NCBI RefSeq assembly: GCF_030848805.1
Contig: NW_027270121.1
Span: 124,001-188,000 of the forward strand
Source: Temnothorax longispinosus
Taxonomy: Eukaryota; Arthropoda; Insecta; Hymenoptera; Formicidae
DNA length: 64,000 bases
Direction of reading: 5' to 3'
This document shows, piece after piece, positions 35,045 through 44,000 of the stretch. The position numbers and the translations under genes are program-made. The notes under the pieces were generated by a model that did no database searches, was not told the DNA's origin, and saw only the letters and a program-made list of their open reading frames with translations. Numbering within the stretch: position 1 is the first letter of the stretch; each line of letters starts with the position of its first letter.

Positions 35045-35542
35045 ATCTGCCAACCGGACGGGAGGACATCCTGCCAGATCTACGGCATCCTGCAAAAGGG
35101 AACGGATCAAGCGGCGGCAAAATATCCCGGAGAGGAAAAGCCAGCCGGATCCCGAGCGCGTGAAACAACGGTAGTAGCCGCCGAGTGTCAGCGACATCGG
35201 AGAAGCCCCGACCTACCGCACGGACTCGCCAGCCCGAGGCAACGCCACAAGGACGCACCGAGCCAGCGAAGCAGCGCAGCGGGGATACAGCGAAGCAGAG
35301 ACGACACAAAGCAGCGGAGCGGCCCTGCAGGACTCCGACTCAGCAGAAAGCGGACACCATGCGTTGCGCGGCGGTATTGTAAGTCCGAAGCAATTTGTAA
35401 ACCGACTACGGCACGCGCCGAGCGTAGAAATAGCGAGCGTTCCCCGCGATCGAAAGTCAAAAGAAACTTCGCGATTACAGCAAATACAACCGCGAAAGCC
35501 GAAGCTTCGCGAGTACAAGAAACAAGTGTTAAGCGCTAATAG

Positions 35543-38455
35543 ATGTCGGACGACTTGTCCCGGCATCCCCCTATTAGTAACGCGTCCTTCGTGTTGAGCG
35601 AACGCGCGCAACGAGCAATCGAGAATAGCATCCGAAACCGTTTTCGCGCCGCACGACGTACAGACCACAATTCTTTAAACCGCTTGCGACGAAACTTAGA
35701 CGCGCAACTTGCCGACGACGAGACGCCAGTGCTCGAATTGCACCCCAACGTCATTATAGAACGCGAATTTGAATTTTTAGACGCTAGCCTTTGTAACACG
35801 AACGAGCAACCGCGAGATAGCCTAGCGGACGAACACAGTGACGATCACAACAGTGACTCACGCATACGGCCCCCGACCGACGGTGATGCACGACCGGGCA
35901 CCTCGGCCGATACTCAAAGCGAGTTTCCGTTTGGTGAGATTGACGAGAGTTTATTCTCAAACGACCCCATTGACCAGCCGGACAAAAAACCGCGTAGAAG
36001 CAGACCATACGTTAGCCGAACCCCTAGCAGAGTATCCTTGCGACGAGAATTTTCATTAACCTCTTACGAGAGCGATATATTCGACCCCGAGGAAGAGGAT
36101 TATACCCCCCGGGCTAGAACAATGAGCCAGCCACGAGCTGCCGCGACAACCACGCCGCGAGAGGACACAACCCCCGCGCAAAATAACGCCGAAATGGAGC
36201 GGCTCAGACCCGTGGAAAATGGGCAACCGTCCGAAACCGACCAAAGTCGAGCCCCCGAGCCGACGCAAATGAGCCCGGGAGCAATAGGCTCCGTGCTCAG
36301 CGACGTTTTGCGCATGATGCACGACATGCAGGATCGCATGAACCGCGCAGAGGCTGTAGAATTCGACCGCTCAGTCAAAGTCCTGCGCGCGATCCGCGGC
36401 ATACAGGACCGCGTGAGCCGGCTAGAATCCTCGCACGACCGCCCCGACGCGCAAGAACGACGCGTACGGAGCAGCCAGGGCCCGCTGGACGTGACCTACG
36501 GACGAACGCAGAGCGACATCCGTAGTCAGCCAGGGCACCACGTCGGATTCCTTAGCCTAAAGGAAGCCCGTAATATGATTCCCGAAATAAACGGAGAATC
36601 TAGGGAGCGCGTTCGCGAATTCCTTAGCGCAAGCACGTACGCGATGAAAAATATTCAGCCCATAGATAAAGCCATGCTTCTAGAAGCAATCCTATGCACG
36701 AAGTTCAAGGGCAAGGCGATGACCGACTTCGACACGCGCGATATTCACGATTTTGAACAGCTAAAACGCGAACTCGAAACGGAGTATCTCGGAAAGCGCG
36801 GTATGACCCATCTGCAGCTAGAATTCAACTCGCTAAAGCAAAAGGCGGGGGAAAGCGCGCAGGATTTTGGGCGTCGAGTCGAGAAACTAGCAAGAGAACT
36901 ATATGAGGCCATGGAAGAAGGCCAAGGACACTCCCAAGAACAGCAGAAGGCGATTCTTGACAGCATTAAGATGCAAGCCCTGCACAATTTCCAAATAGGA
37001 CTGCACGACGACATCAAAATGCTGGTCCGAGCGCAACGGTATCAAAGCCTACAAGAGGCGATAACCGGCGCCAACGCGGAGGAAAAGGTCAGAGGCCCCT
37101 CCCCGAGAAACGGACAGCTATCGTCAAGAAATAGACTCCCCGCGGAAGACGCCCGAAACGCGAGCGCAAACGTGCAATGCCACACATGCGGGAAGACCGG
37201 CCATTACGCGCGAGATTGCCGCTCGAACCGGTATGCAAGCAGATATACACTGCCGAAAGCAGAAAAGCCCCATAGAATCAACACCATAAAGTGCACCTAT
37301 TGCGAGAAGGTAGGGCACAAGCGGGACGAGTGTTGGTCGTTGAACGGACGACCGAAAACAGAGCGACCGCACCAACCGAAAAGGGAAGCCACGAAACAGG
37401 CGCCCGTAAGCACGGTGAGAAAAGATAAGTCGCAAGAAACGAGCGACGAGACACCATCCAACAGTAGCAGTGAAGAAGAAGAGCGACCCAGGAAGGGTAA
37501 GGCACGCCCCGCAGCGGAGTATCGAGTAACACAGATAACGGGGAAACGTAACAAACATGCCTTAAACCTGATAACACTGCCGATTCAAGAGGCCAAGAAA
37601 GGCAAGGCCAACTTCTTATTAGACTCAGGAGCGATCCTAACGCTAATCAAAGTAGGAAAATTAAAAGGCGGTATTATGGTACGAGAAAAACGCCTAACAT
37701 TGACCGGAGTGACGGGACACAAGATCCACACTCTCGGAAAAATGAAAGCAACCGTAAAGCTGAGAAGCCAGAAAATACGCCACACCATGTACGTGGTAGA
37801 AGATGATTTCCCGATCGATTATGAGGGAATACTGGGGAATGATTTCCTCACAAAGCGCAAAGCCGTTATCTCACACGCCACAAAGCAGGTACACATCGGA
37901 AGAGTTACATTTAAACTCCGATCATATAAGAAGGAAAAATTACCACACCAAAACCGAATAGGCATCGTAAAAAACGGCGAAAATCTTATCGGGCATTTCC
38001 TCGTAAAGCCGGCCGAATCTAAAAGCATTTTAAGCAAAGCCGAAAAAAGTAATATGAAAGCCGACGCGTTGAGCCGAAACCCGACACCGGAGGCATCGAC
38101 CGTGCAGGTGACACGGCAAGATAGGAACACGCGCAACGGAATAGCAGTAAAAAGCAGTAAGCAAAGAGGAAAGATTAAAATACACACATATAATAATCAA
38201 ACTCACAAAAGCGTTACTCCCGACAAGGACGAACGAGGACCACGTCCCTCTGTCCTGTTGCGGAGTGTAGCGTCACTCGCAACGGAGGGGAGGGCACCAC
38301 AGTGCCAGGGCGGGCCACCTCAGCATAGGGGGGAGGGGGCGAGGAACGCGCCTCGTCTCTCTCTCTCTCCCTCGCCTCGCGATCCGCAGCAGCCGCCGCC
38401 CGAAAGGCCCTTCTCCAATACTCGCGTTGGCAAGCGTCACAAAAGGAGGGTGTGA
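35543..38455 (+). CDS. gag: Gag-protease fusion frame of Gypsy copy E
   Basis: A 970-codon open frame. Residues 1 to about 610 are gag, collinear with copy A (CTKFKGKAMTDFDTRD; knuckles CHTCGKTGHYARDC and CTYCEKVGHKRDEC). Unlike copy A, gag reads directly into the protease in the same frame (FLLDSGAILTLIK, YEGILGNDF), so an indel has removed the frameshift. After about residue 830 the sequence jumps to the RNase H tail (KAEKSNMKADALSRNP); RT is absent. The last 120 residues are novel sequence created by the rearrangement, partly overlapping the opposite-strand gene. Confidence 0.85.
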   Translation: MSDDLSRHPPISNASFVLSERAQRAIENSIRNRFRAARRTDHNSLNRLRRNLDAQLADDETPVLELHPNVIIEREFEFLDASLCNTNEQPRDSLADEHSDDHNSDSRIRPPTDGDARPGTSADTQSEFPFGEIDESLFSNDPIDQPDKKPRRSRPYVSRTPSRVSLRREFSLTSYESDIFDPEEEDYTPRARTMSQPRAAATTTPREDTTPAQNNAEMERLRPVENGQPSETDQSRAPEPTQMSPGAIGSVLSDVLRMMHDMQDRMNRAEAVEFDRSVKVLRAIRGIQDRVSRLESSHDRPDAQERRVRSSQGPLDVTYGRTQSDIRSQPGHHVGFLSLKEARNMIPEINGESRERVREFLSASTYAMKNIQPIDKAMLLEAILCTKFKGKAMTDFDTRDIHDFEQLKRELETEYLGKRGMTHLQLEFNSLKQKAGESAQDFGRRVEKLARELYEAMEEGQGHSQEQQKAILDSIKMQALHNFQIGLHDDIKMLVRAQRYQSLQEAITGANAEEKVRGPSPRNGQLSSRNRLPAEDARNASANVQCHTCGKTGHYARDCRSNRYASRYTLPKAEKPHRINTIKCTYCEKVGHKRDECWSLNGRPKTERPHQPKREATKQAPVSTVRKDKSQETSDETPSNSSSEEEERPRKGKARPAAEYRVTQITGKRNKHALNLITLPIQEAKKGKANFLLDSGAILTLIKVGKLKGGIMVREKRLTLTGVTGHKIHTLGKMKATVKLRSQKIRHTMYVVEDDFPIDYEGILGNDFLTKRKAVISHATKQVHIGRVTFKLRSYKKEKLPHQNRIGIVKNGENLIGHFLVKPAESKSILSKAEKSNMKADALSRNPTPEASTVQVTRQDRNTRNGIAVKSSKQRGKIKIHTYNNQTHKSVTPDKDERGPRPSVLLRSVASLATEGRAPQCQGGPPQHRGEGARNAPRLSLSPSPRDPQQPPPERPFSNTRVGKRHKRRV

Positions 38456-38483
38456 AGTACTGAGTGCACCGATAGCACCGCAT
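38214..38483 (-). CDS. Opposite-strand zinc-ribbon/PPxY small protein (intact)
   Basis: An 89-residue frame on the strand opposite gag-pol. It opens MRCYRCTQYF with CxxC-x8-CxxC (Cys3, 6, 15, 18). A basic/acidic helical middle (REARERERDEA) is followed by PPPPYAEV and a C-terminal ATGQRDVVLVRP. It is homologous to 3774-4013 in copy A, with the same cysteine spacing, a PPxY at a similar position and the same tail. Among codons for identical residues in the first 18, at least seven differ synonymously. Function unknown. It could be a zinc-binding adaptor with a WW-domain ligand (inference). Confidence 0.72.
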   Translation of the reverse strand: MRCYRCTQYFTPSFCDACQREYWRRAFRAAAAADREARERERDEARSSPPPPYAEVARPGTVVPSPPLRVTLHSATGQRDVVLVRPCRE

Positions 38484-38673
38484 ATTTAATAAGGCACAGA
38501 GTTAAAATTCACCGAAAGGCACCCAACACTGCTCGAAAGTAGCAGCCAACTGACGCGAAATTGAGACAGAGAAATTAAAAGAAGAAATCCGACACGGACA
38601 GACGTCAGCAAAACTTAGGACTTAGGACTTTCAAACGAAAACGCAATTCGATGAAAAAATATATATATATACG

Positions 38674-38724
38674 ATAAAACGAAGAACGCTACGCGTCCAC
38701 GCTAACCGTTTGAAACCCTTATAA
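38674..38724 (+). pseudogene. Remnant of the integrase C-terminus (copy E)
   Basis: A short frame reads TLRVHANRLKPL then TAA. It matches the last residues of copy A pol (TLRVHANRLKAL at about 4110-4150), so the end of pol is retained although the integrase body is lost. Confidence 0.7.
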
Positions 38725-38800
38725 AAGCAGAGATAGGAAGCATAATCAAAAGCATAAGTAGCATAAGGACAACAGTAATGAAAATAACCAAAACGTACAG

Positions 38801-39229
38801 TTAATCGTGGCGAGGGGCACCACGCTCCAGATCAGCCTGCATGCGGGAACGAAGCGCAACCAGCGTCAGGAATAACACCATAGGAACAGGCGGCGTTTGT
38901 TGACCACGCTCCATCAGGAACTCACGCGTACCGCCGTCATAACGTACGCGAGCGTGAATAAGGTCCCGAACCTCCGACCTTTCGGGAACCACCAAAGCTG
39001 GACCACTGGTTTCTTCAGCCTCCTCACCAGCCCGAATCTCACTTGGATCCACCGCGTCAGCCCAGACTGGCACATAGTCAAGTGGAGGCATCCCGAGAAA
39101 TAAAAACTCCACGAGACCAGTAACGAACTCAGACTGAAGCGACTCGTAAGGCAGTATAAAAGCGAAAATCCGTGGACAGACATCGTCAGCGGAAAATACG
39201 ATTAAAAGTAGAAATTCAAGAATACACAC
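38801..39229 (-). CDS. Second opposite-strand ORF in copy E (hypothetical)
   Basis: An open frame of up to 142 residues, opposite to gag. It has a hydrophobic N-terminal part (LLLIVF, then FVTGLVEFLFLG), a PPLDY motif, an acidic middle (GEEAEET) and a hydrophobic stretch near the end (VPMVLFLTLVAL). Its 5' end runs into the inverted repeat at 39227, so the true start may be lost. No counterpart was seen in copy A. Family not recognised; it may not be coding. Confidence 0.35.
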   Translation of the reverse strand: MCILEFLLLIVFSADDVCPRIFAFILPYESLQSEFVTGLVEFLFLGMPPLDYVPVWADAVDPSEIRAGEEAEETSGPALVVPERSEVRDLIHARVRYDGGTREFLMERGQQTPPVPMVLFLTLVALRSRMQADLERGAPRHD

Positions 39230-39529
39230 CCAAAAAAAAATATTCTGCAGTTTAGCGGTTCCTGGTTCATGCTAGAGGATTTTCCTCTGAAATAGGGCCT
39301 TAAGAAAATGTTTTAAACTGTAGAGGAATATCCTCTAATCATGAGACTCTAGATTCAAGATTGTGCAGTCCTCTTAATATTAGAGGACATTGATTTCCGA
39401 TATTCACCCGAAATAAATAAAAAAATTATTTATTTTGAAATTTTATTACTATTTTATAACTAAATTTGTTTCTTAAGATGTATTCTATGATTATAAATAT
39501 TTTCTTGTATTGGAAAAAACACCTTGGTG

Positions 39530-39595
39530 GGATCGAACTCGGGACCTCTGGATCGTGAGCCAACTGCCTTACATGGTAGACCACTTCTTAATTTG
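39530..39595 (-). repeat. tRNA-like segment
   Basis: On the minus strand the segment reads like the 3' two-thirds of a tRNA: an anticodon-arm-like GGCTCACGATCC, then GAGTTCGATCCC, which matches a polymerase III B box. The 5' half does not fold convincingly as a D arm. A degraded tRNA-derived SINE head is more likely than a functional tRNA gene. Confidence 0.35.
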
Positions 39596-39954
39596 ATGTA
39601 AGTGTTATATATTGTCTACATAACCAGCGCAAATATATAATTTTCCAAAAATCATCTTAATAAACAAATTCAGTTTAAAAAGAGTAATAAAATTTTGAAT
39701 TGGATATAAGATATATGATATAATATTTCTTAATGTCGGGTGAATGTCAGAAACCAGTGCCGGCTTATTATGAAATTTTGTGTTCGTAAATATATTTATG
39801 AAAATAGTATATTTATAAAGTTAAAACGTTAAAACATTCTTATCAAATCCTTACAAGGGCCTCAATAGACAAAAATAAGAAAACGTTTCTTATGGCATCC
39901 CTAATATATAACTAATGATCGAGGACTTATGTTATATAAGGCCATTCTTAATAA

Positions 39955-40198
39955 AGCCCCTTGCACAATACCAGGCAACAGGCAATAGGAACAGGGAATA
40001 AAAATCAGAAATCAATGTATAAATGCAGAATAAACAGTGACACAGGCAATAAACACAGGAGTTTCCGTCACGTTGGAAATTATGTGTCTATTGCCTGTTG
40101 CCAACAAATCATAACATTCGAATATTTTAGGTTGTAATTAACGATTTTTTATTATTTCCTGTTCCTATTGCCTGTTGCCTGGCATTGTGCAAGGGGCT
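39955..40198. mobile_element. 244-bp MITE with about 47-bp inverted repeats
   Basis: Ends are AGCCCCTTGCACAAT and its complement, with repeats of about 47 bp differing at about two positions. Internal sequence is AT-rich with further GGCAATA/TATTGCC motifs. There is no ORF and no clear target duplication. The terminal sequence recalls PIF/Harbinger MITEs, but the assignment is tentative. Confidence 0.75.
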
Positions 40199-40493
40199 GA
40201 ACTTTCTACACGGGCGTCTCGTGTGGTAGCGTACGCATCGCGTAGCTAATAAGACGATCGTCTTTTAACTTTAACGCGCGCGCCGCAAATATCTAGCATA
40301 TCCTCTTATTTTAAGAGGCTAATAGTAGAATTTACTGTAGAGGAATTTACTCTTGATTATAGCTTACGCATCCACTCATTTATAAAGTAATACGTATTAC
40401 TTAAAGAAGGATATTCTTCATGTAAGATTTTTTGCTTAGAGGAACTGCTAAGAGGAATTCCCCACTTATCGGCAGAATATTTTTTTTTGGGTG

Positions 40494-40800
40494 CACCTAA
40501 CAGCAAATTAGCGCGCCGCGAAGAGATAGACGAACATTTGCTAGCGATAACCGCGATCACAATCAAGTTAATAAGCGACGTAGAAGACACCCTAGCATAC
40601 TTTACTTATTCTAAGAATTGTATTATAATCGTGCGACTACTCCCGATCGAAAATATTGTAGCGGATTAATAGATGAAATAGACCAAATAGGTAAAGACCT
40701 TATTCGGGACAAGGAACGCCGACAACGCACAACGAATAAGCTGAAACAGAATGTAACCTCTATGGAAAAAGAAGGCACTAACGAAAACTTCATACCTCAG
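40494..40800 (+). pseudogene. Envelope remnant of Gypsy copy E
   Basis: The reading from 40494 (SKLARREEIDEHLLAI, then LLPIENIVAD) matches the copy A env segment around the YREGLDEQLLVL and VLPIEKII residues. A stop follows at about 40667-40669. A second stretch to about 40800 resembles the stem region, but the transmembrane segment is absent. It directly abuts the inverted-repeat insertion. Confidence 0.65.
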
Positions 40801-40814
40801 TTTTCTTTTTCCAC

Positions 40815-40825
40815 GGGGGGAGGGA
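40815..40825 (+). other. Polypurine tract of Gypsy copy E
   Basis: GGGGGGAGGGA immediately before the 3' LTR, matching copy A. Confidence 0.75.
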
Positions 40826-41321
40826 TGTTGTGCCGCGAAGGTCAACAATCCCGAATTGCGACACCTCGCTGCCAGCGTTGCTTCCGGGTCTTGCCAAACT
40901 CACCTGAGGTGGCATTCCGGGTTTCGCAAGTGACACAGGTCACTCGCCCGGAAGCAAAAGCGCTGACAGCCGAGTCAGCACCGCGGAAGCTAACGCGCGA
41001 GAGATAAAAGCCCGCCCTTCCGAGAAGCGGCGGGCAGTCCGGAACGAAAGGCTAGATCACGCGCAACCGAATGTAGTCGATTACACGAACGCCCGCAAGT
41101 CAGGGCAGCCTTAACCAAAAGGTGATATCGCGTGCGACCGAACGTTATCAACTCTAGTGTAAAAGCCCGCAAGTCAGGGCAGTGTAGTAACAAGACATCT
41201 GTATCGTTATAACAGCAAGTTTATTAAAGGATTATTTAAACAAGAGTCTGGCTAGTGTTCTTCCATCCTCCCGGCGGATCCTAAAGAATCCCGTGCCGAC
41301 CCTCCAAGGTACGGCACAACA
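40826..41321 (+). repeat. 3' LTR of Gypsy copy E
   Basis: 496 bp, partner of 34556-35024. It has extra short stretches (GCGACACCT-like and CCGTGCCGA-like), which account for the length difference. Followed by target duplicate CTCT. Confidence 0.92.
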
Positions 41322-41325
41322 CTCT

Positions 41326-41642
41326 ATAAAATGTGTGTCCGTTCTGCTATGCTTTATGCTGCACCAGTCTGGGCCGCTGCTGCTCGCACACATCTTAATC
41401 GACTTCAAATAGTTCAAAATAAATTCCTACGTATAATCCTCGGCTCGCCACCTGATACGCCTATACGCGTGTTACATCAAAATAGCAACATGGCATATGT
41501 TGAGGATGTGATTGCGAGGATGCTCAAAAATGTTTATAAACCAGAACATGAAAATCCGTTGATTAGTTCTATCGGAAATTACAACATAAATGATATCCCA
41601 ATGCGTATCAGATGTTGTTTGCCTAAACACTTTTTCTCATAA
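41326..41642 (+). pseudogene. LINE reverse transcriptase C-terminus
   Basis: The piece continues the LINE after Gypsy copy E: RSAMLYAAPVWAAAA, RLQIVQNKFLRIILG and TPIRVLHQN are typical of the Jockey RT C-terminal region. It ends at a stop at 41640-41642. The 3' UTR follows. Confidence 0.88.
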
Positions 41643-41748
41643 TTTTCTCAATCTTTTATTTAGTATAAATAATTGAATAGTTTGTAAGTCAGCCTGCATG
41701 GTAAGTGCTAACCATGGTGGGAGCTTTGTTTAATGGGTTAAAATTAAG

Positions 41749-41756
<8 letters not shown>

Positions 41757-41790
<34 letters not shown>
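41757..41790. repeat. (TA)n microsatellite in LINE 3' UTR
   Basis: An uninterrupted AT dinucleotide run followed by TTTA-rich sequence. No gene between 41643 and 41850. Confidence 0.9.
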
Positions 41791-41792
<2 letters not shown>

Positions 41793-42121
41793 ATTATATA
41801 TTTATTTACTTATTTATTTTTTTATTTATTTTATTTTATCTTTTGACCATTGTTACGCCTTGCCGATCTGAGATCCAGCAGCGGCTTTCACTTTATTAGA
41901 CAACGTTTTACAAACAGCGTTTTACAAAATGCGTATGCGAGACTCGCGGTTGTGCGCGTTTTTTTTTATGCGAGAAAGCTCCGAAACGTTGTGCCCGATT
42001 CCGGCGGATAATATTCCTATCGAACGGTCGCCACTCGGTTTAACCTTAGACTACCGAGAAGGTAAGTTCGCATCAACGCCACGATTATTCGCAAGACGCT
42101 AATCGGATTTCTTTGTTTCAG

Positions 42122-42669
42122 AAGGATGTCCCTGATGGATCACCGTTGCTGCTTCTCATCCCTGGATCCTCGCTTTACATCGCATACCAGATAGAGGTAA
42201 GTAATTATAAAATAATTATACGATAATTATTTTATGTTTTGTTGCAGATCGGCGCCCGGAATGGATCGCCGTTGCCGTTACCCGTCTCTGGATCCTCGCT
42301 TTACCTCGCATACCAGATAAGGGTAAGTCCCGATAATTATGTTTCAATTATATACTAATTCGCTTCTTTTCTTTCAGGTTTCTGCCTCGGATGGATCGCT
42401 GCTGTTGCTGCTCTGCTTCCCCGGATCCTCGCTTTACATCGCATACCGGATTGCCGCTGGCCAACGTTGGATCATCGCCGAAGGACAAGGTAAGTAGAAG
42501 GTAAGTATTGATAATTTTTTATAATTAATCAGGAAAATTTGTTTTAGAATTAATTAATCTTTAATTCCAGATCATCATTTCAACATTACAGGCCGTTTCA
42601 CAATATCATAAAGGTGTCTCACAACGCGAGTTTTTCGCCTCGGTGTGAATGTCGCTTTATTTTAATAAA
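42122..42669 (+). other. Putative spliced unit with three duplicated exons (element F)
   Basis: Exon-like blocks at 42122-42196, 42248-42322 (75 nt each) and 42378-42489 share GGATCCTCGCTTTAC and the preceding ATGGAT. They are separated by 51- and 55-nt introns with GTAAGT donors and TTGCAG/TTTCAG acceptors. Each block holds an ATG frame ending DPRFTSHTR (first) or DPRFTSHT (third). The first two frames stop just before the donor (TAG, TAA). The third stays open and splices to 42571-42648 for a 58-residue frame (MDRCCCCSASP...FFASV). AATAAA follows at 42664-42669. Coding status is uncertain. Confidence 0.5.
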
Positions 42670-43409
42670 GTTGCACAATTATCCAAATTGCGTATCTCGG
42701 CTTATTTGTTTAGTCGATACGATGCTTTTATTCCAGATAATTATTCCGATCGGAGGACTCTGTGCCCCGTAATTGTTAAACTATGATCACGCACTCGGCC
42801 GTGATCATCACTCTATCATACAATGTTCGTGCGCAGAATTAACGAACGAGTATTCGGTGGTTAAATACAATGATTAATAATGTCCGCACAATATTCTGTA
42901 TCCGCGTGACCCAATGCCCGTGGCTGTTATATACTCGATATGCACTTCCGTTAATTAACAATGTATCCGAATTTCAACTCGCGTATTGTTGCTAACACTC
43001 GATTGTATTTGGCAATTAATTGCCCCTCGCTGTTAGTTAAGACGAGTAATTTAACGCGATAGTACGCGGGAGTTCTCGGTTGTAAAGTATAACGCGTATG
43101 CCGATCGTACAGAGTGTGATACGTGTGTTCGCCACGGCTATACCCGAGAGACTGCCTCGAGCGGTCGCTCTCGCTTGGGCTCTCCACTTATGCCGGATCG
43201 CTCTCACTCCTCGAACTCTCTCGATTGTCCATTGTTCGCGGCCGGCACATCTGGCGCGATCATGCGAAAACACGATGATTTTCACTACCCTCTTGCGTGC
43301 CCTTTTGCGCATCTTCGATTTACGCCCGTTCTAGAAGGTTTCCGTGGAAATTTCCACGCGCAACGCAGTGCGAGAACCTTCCTTCCTTGGCACCGCTGCA
43401 CCAGGTTTC

Positions 43410-44000
43410 CGCTACCGTAAATTTCTCGACGCGGACGGCGCCGACCCTTGCGCACCTCCTCGGAGATGCCCCTGATGGTGAATTCGGGTGTTCTTCCTGT
43501 GGATGACGTCCGGGTGACGTCTCTGTCGTCGGCCGTTGACGCCGACCCCCTGGCTGGGTTTTTCGGGAGCTGGTATTACCTCTCCGGGCCACTGTTCCTG
43601 GAGATGATGCGTTTCCCGGGGATCTCGTCGGAGCACGACGTCGACCCCCTAGGCGGGTGTCCCAGGACCTCTCGTGACGGATTCCGCCGTTTGTTTTCGG
43701 GGAAAATGCGTTTCCCGGGGAACTCGTCTGACCTTGACGCCGACCCCCTGGAAGGGTGTCCCAGGTCTTGGTGAAACGATCGCATGGCTTAGTTTCTGGC
43801 GAAAATGCGTTTCGCGGAGATTTCGCCGGACATTGGCGCCGACCCCCTGGGGAGGTTCCTCCGGTCCTTGCGAGTCCGTCGGACCCCTTTCTCCCCGGAG
43901 AAGATGCGTTTCCCGAGGATTTCACCGGGTCATGACGCGAACCCCCTGGGGCGGTGTCCCAGGTTTCACCCACTTCGTCGGGCGTCCTTGTTCCCGAAGC
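43410..44000. repeat. 99-bp minisatellite (33-codon unit)
   Basis: At least five diverged tandem copies. The GCGTTTCSCG landmark recurs at 43609, 43708, 43807 and 43906, exactly 99 bp apart, and the CGACCCCCTGG landmark extends the array to about 43541 and 43440. On the minus strand the array is one open frame (44051-43320) with a repeating WDTxPGGRRQ motif. An open frame is expected whenever the unit is a multiple of three and lacks stops, so coding is not proven. Confidence 0.75.

Larger units (their letters stand above)
39227..40493. mobile_element. Non-autonomous inverted-repeat DNA element
   Basis: A 1267-bp insertion in Gypsy copy E is bounded by perfect 22-bp inverted repeats (CACCCA9TATTCTGC type; 39227-39248 and 40472-40493). 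The flanking duplication is unclear (CA on both sides at most). Both ends carry many short AGAGGA/TCCTCT motifs (for example 39276-39382 and 40310-40460), as subterminal transposase sites do. There is no coding frame. It contains a tRNA-like segment and a smaller MITE. Confidence 0.7.
34556..41321 (+). mobile_element. Deleted Gypsy retrotransposon (copy E) inside the LINE RT
   Basis: Flanked by the duplication CTCT (34552-34555 and 41322-41325). The LTRs are 469 and 496 bp and differ by several small indels. It has the same tRNA-Leu primer site and purine tract as copy A and a homologous gag and protease, but RT, most of RNase H and nearly all integrase are missing and only fragments of env remain. 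It carries two opposite-strand ORFs and a 1.27-kb inverted-repeat insertion. Confidence 0.92.

Noticed and set aside
39530..39595. Functional tRNA gene
   Set aside because: Only the anticodon and T-arm part resembles a tRNA. The D arm and acceptor pairing are not convincing.
42784..42807. Short hairpin TGATCACG...CGTGATCA as a regulatory element
   Set aside because: A single 8-bp stem with no repeat or context. It could be chance in this composition.
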